A DNA stretch of 61,666 bases from Prevotella sp. UBA2809 (GTDB lineage Bacteria; Bacteroidota; Bacteroidia; Bacteroidales; Bacteroidaceae): the NCBI GenBank assembly GCA_002351725.1, contig DEHD01000033.1:1-61666 (forward strand), read 5' to 3'. Position numbers and translations under genes: made by a program. This document shows positions 43,857 to 51,030 of this stretch, one piece after another; the stretch's first letter is position 1; every line of letters starts with the position of its first letter. The notes under the pieces are model-generated. The model saw only the letters and a list, made by a program, of their open reading frames with translations. It searched no databases and was not told the DNA's origin.

Positions 43857-44285
43857 CTAAATACGATCACATTCTCCCCCCCATGATTCCTCTATAACCA
43901 GCTTCCCTGGCCAATATTTTGCAATGGTGTCTGCCTCTTTAATATTAAAATAGAAGAACAATTGGTGGCTTGAAATATCCTGCATGTGCTCAGTAATAAA
44001 TTCATTTATAACTGATAAATACATTGCCAAATCCCACGTTGGAATAATTTTCGCTATGCTTTCGTGATATATATGAATATTACATTGCTCTATTTCGTCC
44101 ACATTCAAATAGTAGAATTGTTCGCGAAAAGCGTCCCAACTACCACAAGAATCATCAGAGAAGTGAAAGACTTTTCCCAATTCTTTATATAATTCATGTA
44201 TGTTATGTAATCTCGGCAACCAAACAACAAAATCGTTTGGACCTTGTTGTTTTATGCCTTTATCATAAAAGAATATATTTTTCAT
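43857..44285 (-). CDS. barstar-like immunity protein (orphan)
   Basis: 142-residue cytoplasmic protein. The block LYKELGKVFHFSDDSCGSWD followed by AFREQFYYL resembles the barstar core, in which a helix after FGxxWDAL contacts the ribonuclease; acidic residues are frequent, as expected of a nuclease inhibitor. No matching toxin gene is adjacent. It follows the Imm40-like gene by 24 bases. Its low GC compared with the flanking genes suggests recent acquisition. Assignment is by pattern only. Confidence 0.6.
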   Translation of the reverse strand: MKNIFFYDKGIKQQGPNDFVVWLPRLHNIHELYKELGKVFHFSDDSCGSWDAFREQFYYLNVDEIEQCNIHIYHESIAKIIPTWDLAMYLSVINEFITEHMQDISSHQLFFYFNIKEADTIAKYWPGKLVIEESWGGECDRI

Positions 44286-44309
44286 ACCGTTACAATATAT
44301 ATCTTATGT

Positions 44310-44660
44310 TTACGTTGTTAGCCACTCTTCTGCAAGCACAATCCTAAAAATAGGATCAAATCCGTTTTTGCATATATAGTTGATTATGAAATGTTCTGCG
44401 ACATCACAACTTCTTTCCACATAGTCTTTTAATGATTCGAATTTATCTCGGTTGCAAAACCAGTTATCGTGTGTTATGTGAATATCATTATCAGACCTTG
44501 ACTTATAATATACATCTCCACCTAAAACCGGAACTATATTTTGGCGTGCAAATGAAATAACTTTTATAGCATCGCCACGTAAATATGCCTTACCACTCAC
44601 CCCAATGGATATAAGAGAAACCGCAGGAATCTCCATTAAAATCTTAGACATTTCATTCAT
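44310..44660 (-). CDS. Imm40-like immunity protein (orphan)
   Basis: 116 residues. The central block VPVLGGDVYY, followed by HITHDNWFCNRDKFE, resembles the Imm40 family of polymorphic-toxin immunity proteins. No signal peptide. First gene of a two-gene operon with the barstar-like gene; TATCTTTG box at 44691-44698. AT-rich relative to neighbours. No toxin gene is visible on either side, so this is an orphan immunity gene. Start may be the second Met (MSKIL). Confidence 0.6.
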   Translation of the reverse strand: MNEMSKILMEIPAVSLISIGVSGKAYLRGDAIKVISFARQNIVPVLGGDVYYKSRSDNDIHITHDNWFCNRDKFESLKDYVERSCDVAEHFIINYICKNGFDPIFRIVLAEEWLTT

Positions 44661-44690
44661 TGCTACTAATAGTTTTTATAATTTCGCCCG

Positions 44691-44698
44691 CAAAGATA
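44691..44698 (-). promoter_or_regulatory. -7 promoter box for the immunity-like operon
   Basis: CAAAGATA on the plus strand (TATCTTTG on the minus strand), 30 bases before the Imm40-like start. Confidence 0.7.
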
Positions 44699-44767
44699 CG
44701 CCATTTATTGAATCTTGCAATTTTTCGGGCGGGAAAAGTAATTGACAAGGAGGAAAATGGCTCAAAA

Positions 44768-44910
44768 GGTGACAACGGTGACAGTGGTGACACTGTTTTC
44801 ATATAATCCTTCGCGTACACATGTTATATTTATATACATGTTATATTATATTCGCACGGTACGCGATGAAAGTTAAGAAATGACTGACACTAGTGTCACC
44901 ATTGTCACTC
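44768..44910. other. AT-rich palindromic locus with GGTGACA iterons (locus 2)
   Basis: Three exact-period units GGTGACAAC, GGTGACAGT, GGTGACACT (44768-44794) are mirrored on the right by a dyad TGACACTAGTGTCA (44885-44898) and TTGTCACTC (44902-44910) in opposite orientation. Inside lies the inner inverted repeat TCGCGTAC (44811-44818) / GTACGCGA (44859-44866), and the AT-rich core contains two direct copies of ACATGTTATATT. No gene is present in 44661-45086. The layout parallels locus 1 at 26676-26855 without sharing sequence. Confidence 0.8.
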
Positions 44911-44947
44911 AAATTTAACTAAAAACCCATTGAGACGGCTTTAACGC

Positions 44948-45080
44948 CTCGCTCAGAAGTCTTGAACAACTCGTTCAGATTATCTCTTACCCCCCATAGG
45001 GATTATCTGCACACAACGAAGAGACTATCCGGATAGCACATAGAGACTATCTGAGTGACTCAAAGGTGACTCAGCTCCCC
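44948..45080. repeat. degenerate tandem array with 22-23 bp period, right of locus 2
   Basis: Units at 44948, 44970, 44993, 45015, 45038 and 45060. Units 1 and 2 share CTCG(C/T)TCAGA; units 2-5 share GA(T/C)TATC(T/C) at the same place. The period is not a multiple of three, so this is not a coding repeat. Confidence 0.7.
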
Positions 45081-45102
45081 TGTTAGCTACGGCTGACAGG
45101 GG
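45077..45102 (-). terminator. hairpin at the end of the TIGR04076 gene
   Basis: CCCCTGTTAGC and GCTGACAGGGG form an 11-pair stem (one G-T) around a short loop. It overlaps the stop codon of the gene (45087-45089). No clear T-run follows on the minus strand, so termination is uncertain. Confidence 0.45.
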
Positions 45103-45398
45103 ATTACTTCTATATAGAAGCTGAACGGGCGGAAACCGTCGTTGCAGCTTATCATAGCACTCATGGGGTTCTTCATCCATCCATCGTAGAAGTTGCCCTG
45201 GCCGCGGGCCAGAGACTCTACAAACTCCTTCATGGAGCCCCAGGCGGCAGGGCACATACCCTCAGGACGTTTACCATCAACCGAAACCCACTGCTGACCT
45301 TCTTTTACATCGCAGGTATGCTCTATGGGATTCTCGTATTTCTCCATAAGGTCGGTATATACCGTTTGCCTAACAGCTGTAATTCTTACCTTATTCAT
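45087..45398 (-). CDS. TIGR04076 family protein
   Basis: 103-residue small protein of a family recognised by the pattern VRITAVRQTVYTDLMEKY, CDVKEGQQWV, GMCPAAWGSMKEFVESLARG and the C-terminal CNDGFRPFSFYIE. Two or three conserved Cys residues could bind a metal; function is unknown. Own promoter (TATATTTG at 45438-45445), divergent from lemA. Its end lies in the hairpin next to the 22-bp array. Confidence 0.85.
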   Translation of the reverse strand: MNKVRITAVRQTVYTDLMEKYENPIEHTCDVKEGQQWVSVDGKRPEGMCPAAWGSMKEFVESLARGQGNFYDGWMKNPMSAMISCNDGFRPFSFYIEVIPCQP

Positions 45399-45437
45399 CT
45401 GTTTGCTGTTATTAATTTAAACTACTTTTTTGTTTTG

Positions 45438-45445
45438 CAAATATA
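45438..45445 (-). promoter_or_regulatory. -7 promoter box for the TIGR04076 gene
   Basis: CAAATATA on the plus strand (TATATTTG on the minus strand), 40 bases before the start. Confidence 0.65.
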
Positions 45446-45498
45446 CGAAAAAAAAGCATAAAGTACATAATATTCATTCAATTTTCAAAAACTTTTCG

Positions 45499-45506
45499 TA
45501 CCTTTG
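45499..45506 (+). promoter_or_regulatory. -7 promoter box for the lemA-ruvB-coaD operon
   Basis: TACCTTTG, 30 bases before the lemA ATG. Confidence 0.75.
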
Positions 45507-45535
45507 CCGCCATAATACATTAATATTACGTAATT

Positions 45536-46114
45536 ATGGCAGTATTAGGAACATTTTTAGGTATTATTGTTGCCTTGGCGCTTATAGTCGTAGGCTATTT
45601 TATCTCAACCCAGCGCACGCTGGTAAACCTTGACGAGATGTGTAAGAATGCACTGAGCCAGATTGAGGTCCAGCTTAATTCGCGTTTTGATGTGCTGATT
45701 GCTCTGGCTAAGACCGCTGCACAGTATGCAGCACACGAGAGTGAGACCATTATCCAGACCGTTCAGGCACGTGGCGGTAACGCCCCTGCCAACACTCCTG
45801 CTGCCATTAACCAGCAGGCCGATCTGCTTGGACAGATGATGAGCCGACTGAACGTTGTTGTTGAACAGTATCCCGACCTGAAGGCCAGCGACCTGTATAT
45901 CAAGGCTCAGGAGGGACAGACAGAATACGAGGAGAAAGTACGCATATCGCGTATGGTATATAACGATACTGCCACCAAGATGAACCGCATGGTTCGCCAG
46001 TGGCCATCGAGCTTCGTGGCTTCGATGCTGCACTTCGACCTGAAAGACTATCTGAAGGCTGACAACGAGCAGAAGAAAGAGTATCCTAACCTTGACGAGG
46101 CGTTCAAGAAGTAA
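45536..46114 (+). CDS. lemA: LemA family protein
   Basis: 192 residues: one N-terminal membrane helix (TFLGIIVALALIVVGYFI) and a helical cytoplasmic or periplasmic domain with the LemA motif around TLVNLDEMCKNALSQIEVQL (the family's VxLDxxxxxxxxQIxxQ pattern) and YPDLKAS. The function of LemA is poorly known. First gene of the operon; its stop overlaps the ruvB start (TAATG). Confidence 0.9.
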   Translation: MAVLGTFLGIIVALALIVVGYFISTQRTLVNLDEMCKNALSQIEVQLNSRFDVLIALAKTAAQYAAHESETIIQTVQARGGNAPANTPAAINQQADLLGQMMSRLNVVVEQYPDLKASDLYIKAQEGQTEYEEKVRISRMVYNDTATKMNRMVRQWPSSFVASMLHFDLKDYLKADNEQKKEYPNLDEAFKK

Positions 46115-47148
46115 TGAACGAGGATTTCGATATACGCGAGGAACGCTTCGCGCAGGGCGAGAAAGACTTTGAGAACGCTCTGCGCCCGCTGAGTTTCAGC
46201 GACTTCAGCGGACAGAAAAAGGTGGTTGAGAACCTGGAAGTGTTTGTAGAGGCAGCCAAATACCGTGGCGAACCTCTTGACCACACACTGCTGCACGGCC
46301 CACCAGGACTGGGAAAGACCACCCTGTCGAACATCATCGCCAACGAGCTGGGCGTGGGATTCAAAATAACCAGCGGACCCGTGCTCGACAAACCCGGCGA
46401 TCTGGCAGGAATACTAACATCGCTTGAGAAGAACGACGTGCTGTTTATCGACGAGATACACCGACTGTCGCCCGTGGTAGAGGAGTATCTGTACAGCGCA
46501 ATGGAGGACTACCGCATTGATATAATGATTGACAAAGGTCCCTCGGCACGCAGCATACAGATTGACCTGAACCCGTTTACACTGGTGGGTGCCACCACAC
46601 GTAGTGGACTGCTAACGGCCCCTCTGCGCGCCCGTTTCGGCATTAACATGCACCTGGAGTACTACGAGCCAGAGACGCTGCAGACCATCATTGAGCGCTC
46701 GGCAGGAATATTAGGAGTGCCCATAACAGAGGATGCCGCACTGGAGATAGCCGGACGCTCGCGCGGAACGCCACGTATAGCCAATGCTCTGCTGCGCCGA
46801 GTGCGCGACTTTGCGCAGGTTAAGGGCAACGGCATGATTGACACTAAGATAACAAAGATAGCCCTGACGGCACTGAACATCGATAAGTATGGTCTCGATG
46901 AAATCGATAATAAGATTCTGCTTACCATCATCGATAAGTTCAAGGGCGGCCCTGTGGGTATAACCACCATAGCAACAGCCATAGGCGAAGATGCCGGCAC
47001 TGTTGAGGAGGTATATGAGCCATTCCTGATAATGGAGGGATTCATCAAACGTACGCCACGCGGACGAATGGTTACCGAGCTGGCCTACAAGCACTTTGGC
47101 CGCAACCCATACGGTGGAAACATTATGCAACCGAACTTGTTCGATTGA
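46114..47148 (+). CDS. ruvB: Holliday junction branch migration helicase RuvB
   Basis: 344-residue AAA+ motor of RuvABC recombination repair. N-terminal RPLSFSDFSGQKKVVENL, Walker A GPPGLGKTT (62-70), Walker B FIDEIHRL, sensor regions GATTRSGLLTAPLRARFG and RSRGTPRIANALLRRVRD, and a C-terminal winged helix with RTPRGR. All motifs intact. The stop codon TGA opens an octamer repeat that fills the spacer to coaD. Confidence 0.97.
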   Translation: MNEDFDIREERFAQGEKDFENALRPLSFSDFSGQKKVVENLEVFVEAAKYRGEPLDHTLLHGPPGLGKTTLSNIIANELGVGFKITSGPVLDKPGDLAGILTSLEKNDVLFIDEIHRLSPVVEEYLYSAMEDYRIDIMIDKGPSARSIQIDLNPFTLVGATTRSGLLTAPLRARFGINMHLEYYEPETLQTIIERSAGILGVPITEDAALEIAGRSRGTPRIANALLRRVRDFAQVKGNGMIDTKITKIALTALNIDKYGLDEIDNKILLTIIDKFKGGPVGITTIATAIGEDAGTVEEVYEPFLIMEGFIKRTPRGRMVTELAYKHFGRNPYGGNIMQPNLFD

Positions 47149-47191
47149 AAAGGTGAAAGGGTGAAAAGGTGAAAGGGTGAAAAGGTGAAAG
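47146..47191 (+). repeat. octamer tandem repeat between ruvB and coaD
   Basis: About 5.7 units (GAAAAG, GTGAAAGG, GTGAAAAG, GTGAAAGG, GTGAAAAG, GTGAAAGT) run from the ruvB stop codon to the coaD ATG at 47194. Same family and same stop-to-start placement as at 9000-9031. Confidence 0.9.
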
Positions 47192-47193
47192 TT

Positions 47194-47649
47194 ATGAAGA
47201 CTGGAATATTTGTTGGGAGCTTTAATCCCTATACCATTGGACACGACTCGATAGTGCGCCGTGCGCTGCCTCTCTTCGACCGACTGGTTATAGGAGTGGT
47301 GGGCGACAATGTGCATAAGCCCGATATGCCCTCGGTCGAGGAGCGTATGAAGGTGATAAGAGAGTTGTATGCCGACGAAAAACGTATAGAGGTAAAACCA
47401 TACCACGGGCTGGCTATGGACTTTGCAAAGGAAGAAAATGCCCAATTCATCGTGAAAGGAGTGCGCACTGTGAGCGACTTTGAATACGAGCAGTGGCAGG
47501 CCGACTTTAACCGCAAATTAGGCGGCATAGAGACAATATTGCTGTATACCGAGCCCGAGCTGGCCAGTGTGTCGTCGAGCGCTGTAAGAGAGTTGCAGCA
47601 TTTTGGTGTTGATGTTAGTGCTTATTTACCTAAAAAAGGAAAAATATGA
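47194..47649 (+). CDS. coaD: pantetheine-phosphate adenylyltransferase
   Basis: 151-residue nucleotidyltransferase of the penultimate CoA step, making dephospho-CoA from phosphopantetheine. Seen: GIFVGSFNPYTIGHDSIV with the TxGH motif (Asn replaces the more common Asp in GSFDP), KGVRTVSDFEYE, and LASVSSSAVREL. The ATG at 47194 is chosen over a GTG at 47185 that lies in the octamer repeat. Overlaps ybeY by 4 bases. It complements the CoA operon at 6906-10987. Confidence 0.95.
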   Translation: MKTGIFVGSFNPYTIGHDSIVRRALPLFDRLVIGVVGDNVHKPDMPSVEERMKVIRELYADEKRIEVKPYHGLAMDFAKEENAQFIVKGVRTVSDFEYEQWQADFNRKLGGIETILLYTEPELASVSSSAVRELQHFGVDVSAYLPKKGKI

Positions 47650-48062
47650 TAATATACGAAGCAGAAGGGGTGAAGTTCCCTAATATCAAGAAACGCGAAA
47701 CAACAAATTGGATACGCAAGGTGGCTGCCAGCTACGGAAAGAAAGTTGGCGAGATAGGCTATCTGTTTGTGAACGACGAGAAGATTCTGGAGGTAAACAA
47801 TCAGTATCTGGGGCACGACTACTATACGGACATCATTACCTTCGACTACACCGAGGGCAAGACAATTAGCGGCGACCTGTTTATATCGCTCGACACCGTG
47901 TTTACCAACTCGGATAAGTTCGGACGTCCATACAACGAGGAGCTGCACCGCGTGATAATACACGGAATACTGCACCTGTGCGGAATAAACGACAAAGGTC
48001 CGGGAGAGCGAGAGATTATGGAGGCTGCCGAAGACAAGGCACTGGCGATGTTGGAAAAGTGA
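47646..48062 (+). CDS. ybeY: endoribonuclease YbeY (16S rRNA maturation)
   Basis: 138-residue single-strand ribonuclease needed for rRNA 3'-end processing. The zinc region is HRVIIHGILHLCGINDKGPG: the HxxxHxxG core is present, but the third ligand region reads NDK instead of YDH, a variation known among Bacteroidetes. The start overlaps coaD (ATGA); the stop codon lies in the first unit of the longest octamer array. Confidence 0.93.
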   Translation: MIIYEAEGVKFPNIKKRETTNWIRKVAASYGKKVGEIGYLFVNDEKILEVNNQYLGHDYYTDIITFDYTEGKTISGDLFISLDTVFTNSDKFGRPYNEELHRVIIHGILHLCGINDKGPGEREIMEAAEDKALAMLEK

Positions 48063-48154
48063 AAAGGTGAAAAAGTGAAAAGGTGAAAAGGTGAAAAAGT
48101 GAAAGAGTGAAAGGGTGAAAGAGTGAAAGGGTGAAAGAGTGAAAAGGTGAAAAT
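48059..48154 (+). repeat. longest octamer array, 12 units, between ybeY and the FMN-binding gene
   Basis: Twelve consecutive 8-base units of the form GTGAAA(A/G)(A/G/T), beginning at the ybeY stop codon. Third-position classes alternate (GTGAAAGA and GTGAAAGG alternate in the middle), suggesting expansion by unit pairs. A purine-rich stretch with AAGGAA follows just before the ATG at 48175. Confidence 0.92.
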
Positions 48155-48174
48155 TAAAAGAAAAAAAAAAGGAA

Positions 48175-48582
48175 ATGAAAAAGATTGTAATCAAGACTTT
48201 TAGCTGCTGCGCGGTGATTGTAGCAGCACTGATGATGCAGAGCTGGATGGCCGGCGACCAGACAATGACAAAAGAGAACGGCATGACCGTTATCAATACT
48301 ACTACTCTGGGTAAGGATGTTCAGGGATACCTGGGTACAACACCACTGAAGATTTACATAGAGAAGAACAAGGTAGTTAAGATTGAGGCACTGAAGAACC
48401 AGGAGACTCCAAAGTACTTCCTCAAGGTGAAGAAGGCGCTGCTTGACAAGTGGAACGGCCTGAAGGTAAAGGACGCCAAGGCCCTGAAGGTTGACGCTGT
48501 AACGGGTGCTACATACTCATCGGAAGCCGTTATCGAGAATGTGAAACTGGGATTAGACTACTACCAGAATCACAAGAAATAA
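48175..48582 (+). CDS. exported FMN-binding domain protein
   Basis: 135 residues with an N-terminal export signal (about 1-26) and one FMN_bind domain. The flavinylation motif is DAVTGATYSS at 107-116, where Thr113 would carry covalently bound FMN added by an ApbE-type transferase. Such small proteins act in electron transfer at or outside the inner membrane. It follows the 12-unit octamer array and precedes the HAD gene by 4 bases. The redox partner is not in the window. Confidence 0.88.
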   Translation: MKKIVIKTFSCCAVIVAALMMQSWMAGDQTMTKENGMTVINTTTLGKDVQGYLGTTPLKIYIEKNKVVKIEALKNQETPKYFLKVKKALLDKWNGLKVKDAKALKVDAVTGATYSSEAVIENVKLGLDYYQNHKK

Positions 48583-48586
48583 CGGT

Positions 48587-49375
48587 ATGCAACAGAAATA
48601 CGCTCTGTTTTTTGATATAGACGGAACCTTGGTGAGCTTTGAAACCCACCAGATTCCGCCTTCTACTATACTGGCACTTACCCAGGCCAAGGCTAACGGC
48701 CACAAGGTGTTCATAGCCACCGGGCGCCCGCCAATAATCATTACCAACTTAGGGGCCATAGAGCACCTGATAGACGGCTATGTGACCACCAACGGCGCTC
48801 TGTGCTTTGTGGGCAGCGACGTGGTGGCGTGCAAGGCGATACCGCAGCAGGAGGCCAGAATGGTGGTAGAAGACAGTATAGAGAAGCAATACGGAGTGAT
48901 AGTTATAGGCGAGAAGGATGTGGCGGTGCTGGATCCTAAAGGCGATGTAGACCTGATTTTCCGTCAGCATCTGGCGGTGGAGAACCTGAACCTGGCAAAG
49001 CCTGTAGAGCACGTGCTGCAGCAGCGAATACTGCAGATAACTCCATTCTTTGACAAGGACTACGAAAAAGAGCTTATGGCCCGACTGCCAGGCTGTACGT
49101 CAGGACGCTGGCATCCGGCATTTACCGATGTAACCGCCAAGGGAGCCGATAAGGGCGAGGGACTGCTGGCAATGGCCAAGCACGAGGCTCTGGACCCGAA
49201 ATACACGATGGCCTTTGGCGATGGCGGCAACGACACCACAATGATACGTAAGGCCGGCATAGGCGTGGCTATGGGCAACGCCATAGACGACCTGAAAAAA
49301 GAAGCCGACTTCGTGACAACTTCTGTCGACGAAGACGGCATCCGATATGCTTTAAGCCACTTCGGCTTGATTTAA
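48587..49375 (+). CDS. Cof-type HAD-superfamily phosphatase
   Basis: 262-residue sugar-phosphate-type phosphatase. Catalytic motif I DIDGTLV (nucleophile Asp10, Asp12), motif II IATGRPP, a C2-type cap domain, conserved Lys in DVTAKGADKGEGL and motif IV FGDGGNDTTMIRKAG. Specific substrate cannot be told. It is the last gene of the lemA operon and converges with the S41 protease gene, whose stop is 1 base away. Confidence 0.93.
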   Translation: MQQKYALFFDIDGTLVSFETHQIPPSTILALTQAKANGHKVFIATGRPPIIITNLGAIEHLIDGYVTTNGALCFVGSDVVACKAIPQQEARMVVEDSIEKQYGVIVIGEKDVAVLDPKGDVDLIFRQHLAVENLNLAKPVEHVLQQRILQITPFFDKDYEKELMARLPGCTSGRWHPAFTDVTAKGADKGEGLLAMAKHEALDPKYTMAFGDGGNDTTMIRKAGIGVAMGNAIDDLKKEADFVTTSVDEDGIRYALSHFGLI

Positions 49376-49376
49376 C

Positions 49377-50969
49377 TTATTGGCGAGCCATCACCTCGAG
49401 GGCTCGCTTCACCATCTCATTCTCTTCGTTGAAAATAGAGTAATACTCGCTCATATCCCAGATATCGCGGGCTATGAGTGCCTTGAGCTGCAGACGAAGG
49501 TGAGGCAGGGTCTTTTCGAGCTCAGCCTGATCCTTTGGCTTAACATTCTGCTTCTCGCCATCCTTTAGGATTGCATCTACCAGACTCTGTGGAACCTGGA
49601 AGTTCTGTTTGAACGCATCGAACGAGGTCCAGGCCTTCTTCAGCTGCTTGCGATGATTGTCCACATAGCGCAGGTTATGCTGCAGGACAATGCTCTTAGC
49701 AGTAAGTTCGCGATGGAATCGGGTATAAACGGTGGTGTCGAGCGGAATATATTCATCGGGCATAATGCCGCCGCCACCGTAAACGGCGCGACGTTCTTTC
49801 AGCGTCTCAAACTTCAGCGAGTCGGCAAAATGGATGCTGTCAGCATTGGTAAGCTCACCACTCTTAAGACGGTTGATGACATCCATAGCATAATCGCGAT
49901 TTTCGCCCTTGGTATAAGGCTTCTGGATGCATCGGCCAGATGGAGTATAGTAATGAGCAATAGTGAGTCGGATCATAGAGCCGTCGGGCATGTCGAGCGG
50001 GCGCTGAACAAGACCCTTGCCGAATGTGCGGCGACCAACAACGATGCCACGGTCCTGATCCTGGATGGCACCGGTGACAATCTCGGCCGCAGAGGCTGTG
50101 TAACTGTCGACAAGCACTACCACCTTACCATTACGCATCACACCGCCGCCATCGGCCTTATATTCCGTGCGAGGCACCTTGCGGCCCACGGTATATACAA
50201 TAAGGTCGTTGCGCTGCAAGAACTCGTTGGCAATATCTACAGCGGCTTTGAGATAGCCTCCGCCATTCTCCTGGAGATCGAGAATAAGGTGCTGCATGCC
50301 CTGATCGCGCAGGGTTTTAAGACCCTGAAGGAACTCCTGATGGGTAGTAGCACCAAAGTTACCGATACGGATATAACCTATCTCCGGACGAATCATATAG
50401 ACGGCATCAACCGACTTTACGGGAATCTTATCGCGCACAACGGTAAAGGTGAGGCGGTCTTTGATACCCTGACGGATAACGCCAAGCTTTACTTTTGTGC
50501 CTTTAGGGCCGCGTAGACGCTTCATAATCTCCTCCTTGGACATCTTTACACCTGCAATGGCAGAATCGTTGACAGAGACGATTCTATCGCCTGCAATGAT
50601 GCCTACCTTTTCTGAGGGGCCATTGGTAACGGGCTGGATGACGAGCAGTGTGTCCTCAATCATATTGAACTGCACGCCGATGCCCTCAAAATTGCCGTTA
50701 AGGGGCTCATTGGCGTCCTTAACCTCCTTGGGAGTCATATATGATGAGTGGGGATCGAGCTTGTCGAGCATACCGCGAATGGCATCCTCAACAAGTTTCT
50801 TCTCATCAACGCTGTCTACATACAGATTACTGATAGCAATCTCAGCAAACTGCAATTTCCTTATCGGCGAATCATCGCCGCTATTTATGCGAAACTGGCC
50901 ATATAGAGGTGAAAGGGTGAAAAGGTGAAAAAGTGAAATAACTATTGCTATTTGTTTAAATCTGCTCAT
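49377..50969 (-). CDS. S41 C-terminal processing protease
   Basis: 530-residue exported Ser/Lys protease: signal peptide, a helical N-terminal part, a PDZ domain (NGPSEKVGIIAGDRIVSVND), and the S41 core with LILDLQENGGGY, nucleophile Ser in DSYTASAAEIVTGA and the catalytic Lys in GRRTFGKGLVQ. The signal-peptide core SLFHLFTLSPL is encoded by the octamer repeat read on the opposite strand (50909-50940), so the repeat has been absorbed into coding sequence. Last gene of the GNAT-like/topoisomerase operon. Confidence 0.93.
   Translation of the reverse strand: MSRFKQIAIVISLFHLFTLSPLYGQFRINSGDDSPIRKLQFAEIAISNLYVDSVDEKKLVEDAIRGMLDKLDPHSSYMTPKEVKDANEPLNGNFEGIGVQFNMIEDTLLVIQPVTNGPSEKVGIIAGDRIVSVNDSAIAGVKMSKEEIMKRLRGPKGTKVKLGVIRQGIKDRLTFTVVRDKIPVKSVDAVYMIRPEIGYIRIGNFGATTHQEFLQGLKTLRDQGMQHLILDLQENGGGYLKAAVDIANEFLQRNDLIVYTVGRKVPRTEYKADGGGVMRNGKVVVLVDSYTASAAEIVTGAIQDQDRGIVVGRRTFGKGLVQRPLDMPDGSMIRLTIAHYYTPSGRCIQKPYTKGENRDYAMDVINRLKSGELTNADSIHFADSLKFETLKERRAVYGGGGIMPDEYIPLDTTVYTRFHRELTAKSIVLQHNLRYVDNHRKQLKKAWTSFDAFKQNFQVPQSLVDAILKDGEKQNVKPKDQAELEKTLPHLRLQLKALIARDIWDMSEYYSIFNEENEMVKRALEVMARQ
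50909..50940 (+). repeat. octamer repeat inside the S41 signal-peptide codons
   Basis: Four units GTGAAAGG, GTGAAAAG, GTGAAAAA, GTGAAATA on the plus strand, antisense to the coding strand, where they read as TTTCAC repeats. Same family as at 9000, 47146 and 48059. Confidence 0.88.
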
Positions 50970-51010
50970 TCTCTTTAATCTTTTTAATGATATTTACTAA
51001 TGTACCAATA

Positions 51011-51030
51011 TTCACTTTTTCACCTTTTCA
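51011..51030 (-). repeat. octamer repeat at the topoisomerase IV stop codon
   Basis: On the minus strand TGAAAAGGTGAAAAAGTGAA starts at the topoisomerase stop codon, about two and a half units. It repeats the stop-anchored pattern seen at panD, ruvB and ybeY. Confidence 0.75.

Noticed and set aside
43781..43891. Short plus-strand frame (MATGLFNTESHARQN...) near the immunity genes, considered as a toxin tail
   Set aside because: About 36 codons, no promoter, overlaps the end of the barstar-like gene; no recognisable toxin motif.
44768..45080. CRISPR array
   Set aside because: Repeats are too short and degenerate, there are no unique spacers of constant length and no cas genes.
49653..50516. 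287-residue reading frame antisense to the S41 protease
   Set aside because: The minus-strand protease has all catalytic motifs; the antisense frame is a codon-bias shadow.
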